Below are positions 56,433 to 64,000 of a stretch of 64,000 nt of DNA, in pieces (the first letter of the stretch is position 1; every line of letters starts with the position of its first letter). The notes under the pieces are model-generated. The model was not told the DNA's origin. It saw only the letters and a list, made by a program, of their open reading frames with translations, and ran no database searches. The translations under genes were made by a program, and so were the position numbers. This DNA is from Labilithrix sp. (GTDB taxonomy: Bacteria; Myxococcota_A; Polyangia; Polyangiales; Polyangiaceae). The DNA lies in the NCBI GenBank assembly GCA_019637225.1, contig JAHBWC010000001.1, forward strand, positions 124,001-188,000, read 5' to 3'.

Positions 56433-58013
56433 ATGAACCGGGGAGTCGTCGGCGCGTCGTGTTCGGATAACTCGAGCGTCAGGCGTCCGGTCAGCCGAGG
56501 CATGCTCTTGGTGGTTCTCGCGGCTCTCGCGGGCGCGTTCGCGGCCTGCACCGACGACAGCGACGAGAGCGGGGCGCCGACGGATGCCGGAACGTTCGAC
56601 GCGCCGTCGAGTGACGGCACGTCGGGCGACGCGGACGTGAGCGACGCCGCGACGGACGATGCGAGCGATGCCAGCGACGCGGGCGACGCGAGCGAAGCGG
56701 GCAAGCCGGGCAAGCTCGTCATCACGTCGCCTGCGACGGTCGTGGACGAAGACGGCGGAAACCCGGTGACGGTGCCCGCGCCGAACGGCGACGTGGAGGT
56801 GATCGGCTCGACCCCTGCCGGACGCCTCGTTCTCAAAGAGCCCGGCACCCTCGGCGCGATCGTGAGCGTGTGGCCCGACGGCACGGGGCGCGTCGTTCTC
56901 GCCGACGCGGCAGGCTCACCGAACGACACGACCGTCATTCGCGTGGTGGCGATCGCGCCGAACGACACGATCTATTACGTGCTCACGCGCGGCGCGGCGG
57001 ACGACTACCACCTCGGGAGCATCAAGAGCGACGGCACCAACCGCGCGACGACGGTGCAGCTCACCGGCGGCGCGACGGGAGCTACGAACCTCGCGTTCCA
57101 CGGGCAGGTGCCCGGCAGCGGTCAGTCGCTCTTCGCGCGCTATCGCACTCGCATCTTCACGACCGACAGTCGCCTCGTCTTCTCGGAGTACAACGGGGGC
57201 GCGATCGTTCGGGCGCGCGCGATCTCGCCGGACCTCGCGACGGCGACGACCGTCTTCACGGCGACCCCAAACCGCTATCAAACGGTCTGCGGTGTCACGC
57301 CCGACGGCCGCGCCATCTACTATCGAGCACGGGTGCCGAACGGCAGCGTGTTCGATGCGGTGAGCGTGAAGCTCGACGGCACCTCGGAGAGCGTGCTCAC
57401 GGCGAACGTGACCACGATGTACAGCTGCGAGGTCACGCTCTCCGGGCACGTCCTCGTTCGCCTCGACACGGGCAACAACCAACGCGACCTCCACATCGCG
57501 ACCGGTGGAAACTTGGTCGCGCTTCGCGCGGACGCCAGCGTGGACGAGGGCTTCTTCGCCGAGACGAACGACGGGCGTCTGCTCGTTCAAGCCACGAACC
57601 AGGCGACCGGCGCGACGAGCCTCCACGTCGTCAACGCCGACGGAACGGGCGCGTTGCCGCTCGTGACGACGTCGGACCCCGCAGGCGCGTTCGGTGGCTT
57701 CCTCGGCGTGACACCGACCGGTCGCGTCATCTTCGAGCGTTCGCCGAATTTCCAGAGCGTAGGATCGCTTCACAGCATCAAGCTCGACGGGACGGGGAGG
57801 CTGAATCTCCTCCCTGTCGGGAGGTGTCGCTCCTACGAGCCGTTCAGCGTCACGTCGTCGGGGCACTTCGTCTATCGCGGGACGGGCGTCGTCAGCCCGA
57901 ACCCGCTTCGCCTCTACAACATGCGCGTCGACGCGGTGGTCTCGGACAACGTGCCGGACCAGGTGATGATCACCAACGATCCGACCACGATGTTGAGCCT
58001 CATGCTGAACTGA
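56433..58013 (+). CDS. Lipoprotein with TolB-like beta-propeller
   Basis: The start is uncertain. ATG 56433 gives a signal with positive residues before the hydrophobic core (VRRPVSRGMLLVVLAALAGA) and lipobox FAAC; ATG 56502 would leave no charged n-region. After a long Asp/Ala/Ser-rich linker come seven blades of a TolB/WD-like propeller: IVSVWPDGTGRVVLADAAG, YHLGSIKSDGTN, VCGVTPDGRAIYYRARVPNG, LHVVNADGTGAL, FLGVTPTGRVIFERS and HSIKLDGTGRLNLLPVG. It resembles the propeller part of the lipoprotein at 20196. It is a surface protein that probably binds proteins or sugars. Confidence 0.75.
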   Translation: MNRGVVGASCSDNSSVRRPVSRGMLLVVLAALAGAFAACTDDSDESGAPTDAGTFDAPSSDGTSGDADVSDAATDDASDASDAGDASEAGKPGKLVITSPATVVDEDGGNPVTVPAPNGDVEVIGSTPAGRLVLKEPGTLGAIVSVWPDGTGRVVLADAAGSPNDTTVIRVVAIAPNDTIYYVLTRGAADDYHLGSIKSDGTNRATTVQLTGGATGATNLAFHGQVPGSGQSLFARYRTRIFTTDSRLVFSEYNGGAIVRARAISPDLATATTVFTATPNRYQTVCGVTPDGRAIYYRARVPNGSVFDAVSVKLDGTSESVLTANVTTMYSCEVTLSGHVLVRLDTGNNQRDLHIATGGNLVALRADASVDEGFFAETNDGRLLVQATNQATGATSLHVVNADGTGALPLVTTSDPAGAFGGFLGVTPTGRVIFERSPNFQSVGSLHSIKLDGTGRLNLLPVGRCRSYEPFSVTSSGHFVYRGTGVVSPNPLRLYNMRVDAVVSDNVPDQVMITNDPTTMLSLMLN

Positions 58014-58146
58014 CCCTGGTTCAGTGAACGCCGCGGGTTGCCCACGGCGCGGCGAGCCGATCCGCGCCGCGTGCGGCGCCCCGCGGCGCCGCGCCGCAAT
58101 TTCTGTTGTCTTCGCCCGCGGCGTGACGGACGATCTCCGTGAGAAA

Positions 58147-60282
58147 ATGCGCGGAAAGTACTCTTTCGCGGGGGGCGCGCTCGCGGTGGTGCTCGTGTCG
58201 GCGTGTGCCGACGATGCCTCGACCGAGGCGCCGATCCCCGATCGCGCCGATTCGGGCTTCGCGATCGGCGTCAACGCGTTCGCGTTCGAGAACTTCGCCG
58301 ACGGCTACGCCGACTCGCGGATGACGCCGCCGCTCGTCGCGCGGATGTTCGGCGACGAGGTCTGCGCGGCGAAGACCCCCGACTGCCAGCTCACCTCGGC
58401 GGCGCGCGTCTGGATGGACAAGGCCAACGCGGCGATGGACGGCGGGCGCTGCGAAGGCTTCGCGGTCCTCTCGTCCCTCTTCTACAGCGGCGCGCTCGAC
58501 CCGACGCGGTTCGGCGCGGCGACGACGCGCGACCTCAAGCTCGAAAGCAACGTGCCGCTCCAGGAGGAGCTCGCCTACTGGTTCGCGACGCAACGCGTAG
58601 CCGACGCCGCGAAGACGCAGAAGCTCGGCGCGAAGGACGCTCTTCGGTTCCTCGGGACCGTGCTTCGGCCCGGCGCGACCGAGGCGTACCGCATCGGCCT
58701 CGTCCGCAGGACGAAGAGCGGCTTCCGCGGGGGGCACGCGGTCACGCCGATCCGCTACGCGCGCGGCGATCGCCCCGGGCTCTACGTCGTGCACGTCTAC
58801 GACAACAACTTCCCCGACGAGGATCGAACGATGACGATCGACCTCGACAAGGGCCGCTGGGAGTACCGGGCATCGGCCAACCCGGACGAGCCGAGCGCGC
58901 TCTATTACGGCGACGCCACGAACGACAATCGCCTCTACTTCGCGTCGGTCAAGACGCGCCTCGGGAAGCTGACGTTCCCGCTCGGCAAGAACGCGACGCA
59001 GACGACCACGACATTCCAGGGCGCGCTCACGGGGTCGGCGCACGACGACAGCGGAAACGCGGCCGGCTTCGACGCCGACGGCAACCTCGTCGAGACCGGG
59101 ACGGGCAGCGTGTCGCCGGGGTTCTCGACGCTCGCCACCTGGGACGGCACGCCCCCGGTCGACCTCTTCTTGCCCCCCGGCGACAGCACGGTCGATCTCC
59201 GCCTGGGCGAAGGCGCGCGCGAAGGTCACGTCCTCCAATCGGGACCGGGGTACACCCTCGAGCTCGCGCACCTCTCCGTCGGCGGACCGGGCGACACCCT
59301 CACGGTGCGCGCCAACGGCCGGCAGTCCGTCTACGCCAACGAGTCGGGCACCGCGCTCACGCTGCGCAGCTCGGTGCAAGCCGACGACGGCACGAGCCTC
59401 GACGTCGAGATCACCGTGCCGCCAGGTGGGACGAAGCTGACGACCGACGTCGACCCGAACACCGGCGTGATCAAGGTCGGCGCCGACGGGACCGCCGGGG
59501 GCAAGATCACGATCGGCGTCGCGCGCGGCGACAACTACGGCTCGGTCGTCGTCGACGGCGGCGACACGACGACGATCACGATCGACGCGAAGCCGCTCGA
59601 CGCGGGGCAGCCGCTCGGCGTGTCGCGATCGGACGGCGCGGTCGCGCCGAAGTGCAGCGACGGCGTCGCGAACGGCAACGAGACCGACGTTGATTGTGGT
59701 GGCAGCTGCGCGCCGTGCGCGCGCGGAAAGCTCTGCGGAGCCTCGAGCGACTGCGTAGCCGGAACGGGATGCGAACGCGGCGTCTGCCTCACCGCCGACC
59801 GGTTCGTCTTCTTGTCGAGCGCGACGACCACCGGCGCGATGGGCGGGCTCGCCGGCGCCGACGCGATCTGCCAGGCCGCAGGCGCGGCGCTCGGCGGCAC
59901 CTTCAAGGCGTTCCTCTCCGATCAGAACACGAGCGCGGCGGCCCGCATCGGCCGCGGCACGGCGCGTTACGTCCTCCCGGACGGAACGACCGTCATCGCG
60001 AACGACGCGGACGGGTTCTTCTCGCCCGCGCACGCCGCCGGCATCACCAGGAGCGAGACCGGCGCGAACCTCGGGAGCGTCGAGGTCTGGACGGGATCGC
60101 AAGGCAACGGCGAACGCGACGGATCGAGCGCGTGCGCGAACTGGACGGCCACCCCCGACACCAGCTCGTACAGCGGGCTCAGCTCCGCGACGGGCGAGCC
60201 ATGGCTCAGCGCACGGTTCTCGCCGTGCGCCGAATCGAAACACCTGTACTGCGTGCAGGAAGGACCGGTCCCCGCGCCATGA
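58147..60282 (+). CDS. Secreted papain-like protease fused to a DUF1554 lectin-like domain
   Basis: ATG 58147 opens a lipoprotein signal (FAGGALAVVLVSAC). Residues about 20-240 contain a likely Cys-His-Asn triad: Cys102 in GGRCEGFAVLSSLF, His197 in GGHAVTPIRY, and Asn220 in VHVYDNNFP. This fits a papain-fold peptidase or transglutaminase-like enzyme. The middle 250 residues are beta-rich. Near residue 500 is the CSDGVANGNETDVDCGG motif and a short Cys cluster, often found in myxobacterial secreted proteins. The C-terminus (FVFLSSATTTGAMGGLAGAD to SPCAESKHLYCVQ) is a DUF1554 domain like the gene at 44809. Its TGA overlaps the next ATG. Confidence 0.75.
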   Translation: MRGKYSFAGGALAVVLVSACADDASTEAPIPDRADSGFAIGVNAFAFENFADGYADSRMTPPLVARMFGDEVCAAKTPDCQLTSAARVWMDKANAAMDGGRCEGFAVLSSLFYSGALDPTRFGAATTRDLKLESNVPLQEELAYWFATQRVADAAKTQKLGAKDALRFLGTVLRPGATEAYRIGLVRRTKSGFRGGHAVTPIRYARGDRPGLYVVHVYDNNFPDEDRTMTIDLDKGRWEYRASANPDEPSALYYGDATNDNRLYFASVKTRLGKLTFPLGKNATQTTTTFQGALTGSAHDDSGNAAGFDADGNLVETGTGSVSPGFSTLATWDGTPPVDLFLPPGDSTVDLRLGEGAREGHVLQSGPGYTLELAHLSVGGPGDTLTVRANGRQSVYANESGTALTLRSSVQADDGTSLDVEITVPPGGTKLTTDVDPNTGVIKVGADGTAGGKITIGVARGDNYGSVVVDGGDTTTITIDAKPLDAGQPLGVSRSDGAVAPKCSDGVANGNETDVDCGGSCAPCARGKLCGASSDCVAGTGCERGVCLTADRFVFLSSATTTGAMGGLAGADAICQAAGAALGGTFKAFLSDQNTSAAARIGRGTARYVLPDGTTVIANDADGFFSPAHAAGITRSETGANLGSVEVWTGSQGNGERDGSSACANWTATPDTSSYSGLSSATGEPWLSARFSPCAESKHLYCVQEGPVPAP

Positions 60283-63200
60283 AGACGATCCTTCGCGCCC
60301 TCGCCGTCGCCACCGTCGCCCTCGCCTCGAGCTTCGGCTGCTCGAACGAGGAGGGGGCGGCGTCGAACGACGACGATCCCGTGTTCAACGGCGTCGACAA
60401 GACGCTCTCGTGCGGCTCCGGCCAGGTCGGGTGGGACTTCTCGACCGGCGGCTCGTCGCTCGACAGCATCCAGGGCTCCGCGCGCTCCGGCATCCAGATC
60501 GACGTCGCGAGCTACGGCCTGAACTGCAACGCCGGCCTCCTCGGCAACACGACGAGCACGATCCAGGCGCAGTGCAACGGGTCGACCGTGTGCAACTTCA
60601 CGCCCGGCTCGGCCTACGACCCGGCGAAGAACTGCGCGAAGAACTTCGACGTCACCTGGAAGTGCGGCGCCGACAGCGTGCCGTACACCATTCACGTCGA
60701 CGGCGAATCGGCCGGCAAGACTGTGAGCCTCAAGTGCGGGCCGCAGCTCACCGTCCAGTCCGGCACCTACGGCAAGAACTGCGGCGTCCCCACGGGGACG
60801 CACAGCGCGCAGCTCAAGGCGAAGTGCGACGGCACGCGCTTCTGCGAGTACAAGGTCGACGGGCTCGGCGATCCGAAGGTCGGCTGCGCGAAGGACTACG
60901 ACGCGACGTGGTCGTGCGGCGAGAGCTCGGTCACTTCGTCGGCGCGCGTGAACGGCGAGGCGTCCGGAAAGACGCTCACGCTCTCGTGCGACCCGTACTA
61001 CCCGATCCGCGTCAAGACGGCGGCCTACGGCGGCAACTGCGGCGTCAGCGCGGCGTCGTTCACGAAGCCGGTCGCCGATCTCTTCAACGCGTGCAACGGC
61101 AAGCAGGAGTGCACCTACGGCATCGACGCCCGCAAGCTCGGCGATCCGAAGGTCGGCTGCGCGAAGGACTTCGTCGCGACCTACACGTGCGCGGACTTCC
61201 CGCGCGAGTACACCGTCGCGGCGACGGCCGAGGCGAGCGGCAAGCAGCTCAAGCTCTCGTGCGTCGGCGCGGACGGCCAGAACCCTGCGCCGGCCGCGAA
61301 GTACGCGACGGGCGCCCGCGCGTGCATCCCGGCGCAGTGCGCCTGGAACGAGAAGCGCGACGCCGGCATGAACTGCGTCGCCGATCCGTCGAAGCAGCTC
61401 ATCACGAGCGGCGTCGTCTACTCGGCGGGGATGATCGACCCCCGCACGAACGCCGAGCCGCTTCAGGCGGGCTCCTCCAACGTCGTCGCGCTGAAGGCGA
61501 ACAGGCCGTACAAGCTTCGCGTCGACACCGACCTCGAAGGGCCGGCCGGCGTTCGTCCGCGGATGGTGCCGTGGTTCACGAAGCAGTTCCGGAACCCGAA
61601 GACCGGCGAGGTCGCCGAGGGGTTCCTCTGCACGCTGACCCCGGTCGAGCTCTACAAGGACACCGCCGACAAGAAGCGCGTGAAGGCGACGGCCGACGCC
61701 GCGATCCTCCCGACGGCGTGCTTCGACTCGCGCACGAACGCGTGGGCCGACGCCGCGAAGCGGCGCAACGCGAACGAGCAGGATTTCCGAAGCGCGTTCG
61801 TCGAGGTGACGAACAAGCTCCACGTCTCGATCGACCCCGAAGGCGCCTACGGCTTCGTCAAGACGCCCGGGCGCACGCCGACGCTGCCGAATCCGCCGGG
61901 CTTCTTCTTCGACGCCGCCCGCAACTACGTCGACCTGATCGCGTACTACCAGCAGCGAGAGCTGACCGACATCGTCTCCGACGTGAACACCCGGACGCTC
62001 GGACCGGGCTCGAACACGACGTCGACGTTCCGTAACTGGGATCTCGCGCCGTCGCCGTCGATCGACGTCGGGCTCACGATCGCCCGCGTCCCGCAGGGCG
62101 CATACCAGCGGCTCAACTACTTCGACGCGGTCAAGTCGGAGAGCACGTTCGAGCTCTCGTACTACATGAGCGGCGACTGGCCGGACAACCCGTTCTCGCC
62201 GACGTCGACGCAGACGCGGATCCCGAACACGAGGGCCCGCCGCCTTCGCGCGACCTTCCAGGTGTATCCGTACAACGACGAGGGCAACGCGATCACGCTC
62301 GGCGCGATCAACCTCGACGAGGCGAACCCCACCGGGGCCGTCCGCTCGGCGGTGATGGAGTGGCCCGTCGCGCTGCGGGACGCGATCTTCGGCAAGTGGG
62401 GCGCGACCAACTCCCTCGACATGAAGGTCTGCATCGACGCGGACGGATCGAACACCCGCACGAGCCAGGTCACGACCGTGCGTGACGGTCCGACCGGTTA
62501 CGAGCTCAACATCATCAACAACAACGGCTGCTTCCGGTACACGAACGCGCTCGTCTTCTCGCGCGACTATACGAAGCGGGTCCTCTTGCCGGAGGTGTCG
62601 TCGTCCTCGACGTCGTCGACTTCGTCGACGACCTCGGGCGATTCGAAATCCGCGTCGACCGAGGACTCGGGGCACCAGAAGAGCTGCTCGGACAGCGGCG
62701 GGACGCACAAGTGCACGGCGACGACGCGCGGCGGCAACGCCGCCTCCGGCGACACCGGCCGGAGCACCTACGGCGCGACGACGACCACCCAGCGCACCGA
62801 GACAGCGACCACCGTCACCGCGGGACCGTCGGGCCAGGGCGAGGTGCTCGGCTACCAGGTGATCGACGTCGACGACGACGACGACAAGCGGACCTTCGAC
62901 AAGACGAAGACGAACGTCTACGACGGCACGAAACAGCCGATCAAGATCTCGATCGCCCCGAACTGGGACCTCCTCATCCAGAGTCTCAAGCCGCAGGTGC
63001 CGCCGCCGGGGACGGTGACGAAGGGACGAGCCGGCGGCCGCATCGGCCTCGGGATCGGCCTCGAGAGCAAGGCGCCGGTGTTCGGGCTCGGCTTCGCGAC
63101 GCTCTCCTACGCGGTCGCGGCGTCGATTTCGCTCGAGTTCAATATGAACTGGGTGCCCGCGAGCCCGTATCCGTGCACCAACGGCAGCCGCACGAAGTGC

Positions 63201-64000
63201 TTCGCGGCGATCCCGACGGCGATGACGCAGGCGAGCGCGCGAAAGGCTTGCGAAGCGCGCGGCGGGCGCCTCGCCGAGATGCTGACCGACAGCGATCGCA
63301 CCGGGATCCTGGGGGTGGCGTCTGCCGCGCAGAACTACTGGACCGGCGGCCAGCTCAACTACTCGTTCAGCGACGTCACGTGCGCGCGGAACCCGTCGTC
63401 GCAAGCTTGCAAGAACGCGAGTACGACGAAGTTCGCCTGGCTCGCCTCGAACAAGGAGTTCGGATCGCTCGCCGGCACCGCCGGCAACGCGGTCCTGAAC
63501 GCCAGCTCGAAGATCCCTCCTGCCGAGAACGGGCTCACGACCAACGTGCCGATCGACTCCGGCGTCGTCCTTCACGGCGCGACGCGGGCGGCGACCACGC
63601 AGCCGCAGGCCTCGGCGTTCGCGCCGATCTGCGAGTACACCGGCGCGGCGAAGACGGAGTACGAAGAGTGGACGGTGGGGCTCGCCGTCGGCGCCGCGGC
63701 CGGCGCGACGCTCGGCTTCTGCACGCCGAGCGCGGAGATCGGCATCTGCCTCCAAGGCACGCTCAACTTCGTCGACGTCTCGATCGAGCCGCAGTTCGGC
63801 CATCGCGCGTGGACGCTATACGACGGCTCCGGCCGCCGCTTCCAGCGATACGGCTCCACGTTCGTCGACACGCCGTTCAGCCTCGCGATCATGTCCGGGC
63901 AAGTCGCGATCGTCGCCAACTTCCTCTTCTTCTCGACGTCCTGGACGCTGTCTCAATACAACGGCATCAAGCTCCTCGGCCGATCTCTCGGGCGCACCGA
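60279..64000 (+). CDS. Giant lectin lipoprotein (three SUEL-like domains plus C-type lectin), partial
   Basis: ATG 60279 overlaps the previous stop (ATGA) and the frame stays open to the window edge (1240 codons, no stop). The signal (ALAVATVALASSFGC, then SNEEG) gives a lipoprotein. Residues about 40-305 hold three SUEL-type galactose-binding-like domains, each with ASYG/GTYG/AAYG, a C..T..C.Y or F block, and GDPKVGCAKDxxATxxC. A long beta-rich region follows, then a Ser/Thr-rich linker near residue 770. A C-type-lectin-like module covers about 985-1118 (ASARKACEARGGRLAEM, NYWTGGQLNYSFSDV). Hydrophobic stretches near the right end may pack in the membrane. It is probably a large sugar-binding surface protein made together with the protease at 58147. 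Confidence 0.8.
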   Translation, partial: MKTILRALAVATVALASSFGCSNEEGAASNDDDPVFNGVDKTLSCGSGQVGWDFSTGGSSLDSIQGSARSGIQIDVASYGLNCNAGLLGNTTSTIQAQCNGSTVCNFTPGSAYDPAKNCAKNFDVTWKCGADSVPYTIHVDGESAGKTVSLKCGPQLTVQSGTYGKNCGVPTGTHSAQLKAKCDGTRFCEYKVDGLGDPKVGCAKDYDATWSCGESSVTSSARVNGEASGKTLTLSCDPYYPIRVKTAAYGGNCGVSAASFTKPVADLFNACNGKQECTYGIDARKLGDPKVGCAKDFVATYTCADFPREYTVAATAEASGKQLKLSCVGADGQNPAPAAKYATGARACIPAQCAWNEKRDAGMNCVADPSKQLITSGVVYSAGMIDPRTNAEPLQAGSSNVVALKANRPYKLRVDTDLEGPAGVRPRMVPWFTKQFRNPKTGEVAEGFLCTLTPVELYKDTADKKRVKATADAAILPTACFDSRTNAWADAAKRRNANEQDFRSAFVEVTNKLHVSIDPEGAYGFVKTPGRTPTLPNPPGFFFDAARNYVDLIAYYQQRELTDIVSDVNTRTLGPGSNTTSTFRNWDLAPSPSIDVGLTIARVPQGAYQRLNYFDAVKSESTFELSYYMSGDWPDNPFSPTSTQTRIPNTRARRLRATFQVYPYNDEGNAITLGAINLDEANPTGAVRSAVMEWPVALRDAIFGKWGATNSLDMKVCIDADGSNTRTSQVTTVRDGPTGYELNIINNNGCFRYTNALVFSRDYTKRVLLPEVSSSSTSSTSSTTSGDSKSASTEDSGHQKSCSDSGGTHKCTATTRGGNAASGDTGRSTYGATTTTQRTETATTVTAGPSGQGEVLGYQVIDVDDDDDKRTFDKTKTNVYDGTKQPIKISIAPNWDLLIQSLKPQVPPPGTVTKGRAGGRIGLGIGLESKAPVFGLGFATLSYAVAASISLEFNMNWVPASPYPCTNGSRTKCFAAIPTAMTQASARKACEARGGRLAEMLTDSDRTGILGVASAAQNYWTGGQLNYSFSDVTCARNPSSQACKNASTTKFAWLASNKEFGSLAGTAGNAVLNASSKIPPAENGLTTNVPIDSGVVLHGATRAATTQPQASAFAPICEYTGAAKTEYEEWTVGLAVGAAAGATLGFCTPSAEIGICLQGTLNFVDVSIEPQFGHRAWTLYDGSGRRFQRYGSTFVDTPFSLAIMSGQVAIVANFLFFSTSWTLSQYNGIKLLGRSLGRT

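Noticed and set aside
58021-60243. 740-codon - strand frame opposite the protease-lectin gene
   Set aside because: Composition (Arg, Val, Ala, Asp) is that of antisense GC-rich DNA; the + strand has a signal peptide, catalytic motifs and Cys patterns.
59967-63803. 1278-codon - strand frame opposite the giant lectin gene
   Set aside because: Antisense shadow with no motif; the + frame is open from a coupled ATG to the window edge with repeated domains.

Overview
The window is GC-rich DNA that looks myxobacterial (Polyangia/Sorangiineae type). The clues are strong G/C bias at third codon positions, many secreted lipoproteins whose mature N-terminus is Asp/Ser/Gly-rich (DGGSSDAG style), a CSDGVxNGNETDVDCGG motif, and one protein with a MYXO-CTERM-like tail (Gly-Cys, membrane helix, Arg cluster). 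The taxon is inferred from these signs, not proven.

Region 1, about 1-17000, is mobile DNA. It opens with late genes of a tailed phage on the + strand: a partial gene, tape measure, a tail protein, a tail fibre and a small gene. A bidirectional hairpin terminator follows, then a - strand large serine recombinase whose 3' end overlaps a tRNA-3'-end-like sequence. Next come two divergent ribbon-helix-helix-like genes around a palindromic operator, a gene-II/X (Phage_CRI)-like replication initiator preceded by GC-rich hairpins, an ArsR regulator, a small resolvase, a lipoprotein, an XRE regulator, a HEAT-like gene, a two-gene operon of unknown function, and a tyrosine integrase broken by one frameshift. 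Three kinds of site-specific recombinase in 12 kb point to nested or mosaic elements.

Region 2, about 17300-20000, is a cassette-like stretch. An AbiE-like winged-helix/nucleotidyltransferase pair lies behind two identical-format operators. It is followed by an unknown gene flanked by two 72-bp repeats with constant ends and a variable 31-nt centre.

Region 3, about 20200-26400, is chromosomal in character: a doubly anchored lipoprotein, an MFS efflux pump plus SDR operon with its MarR regulator and a shared operator, and an ArsR-SRPBCC-GFA operon.

Region 4, about 26400-38500, is decayed. It has an IS21 istB tail, two truncated IS4-type transposases in tandem, an IS66 tnpA/tnpB/tnpC set with tnpC internally shortened, a frameshifted sigma-factor tail, and an ABC-F ATPase gene split by about 1.5 kb of foreign DNA. 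A nucleotidyltransferase seems to have lost its catalytic core. Intact genes are interspersed: fructosamine kinase plus low-molecular-weight phosphatase, a HigA-like regulator with a clear operator, and a four-repeat lipoprotein with a SUEL lectin domain.

Region 5, about 38500-64000, has an intact YbiT-type ABC-F protein and a second ArsR-SRPBCC pair. After that it is mostly secreted or lipid-anchored surface proteins: beta-helix, LamG, DUF1554-like, pentapeptide, FN3, beta-propeller, a papain-like protease-lectin, and a very large SUEL/C-type lectin protein that runs off the right edge. Shared domain types and translational coupling suggest an outer-surface recognition or adhesion repertoire built by duplication.
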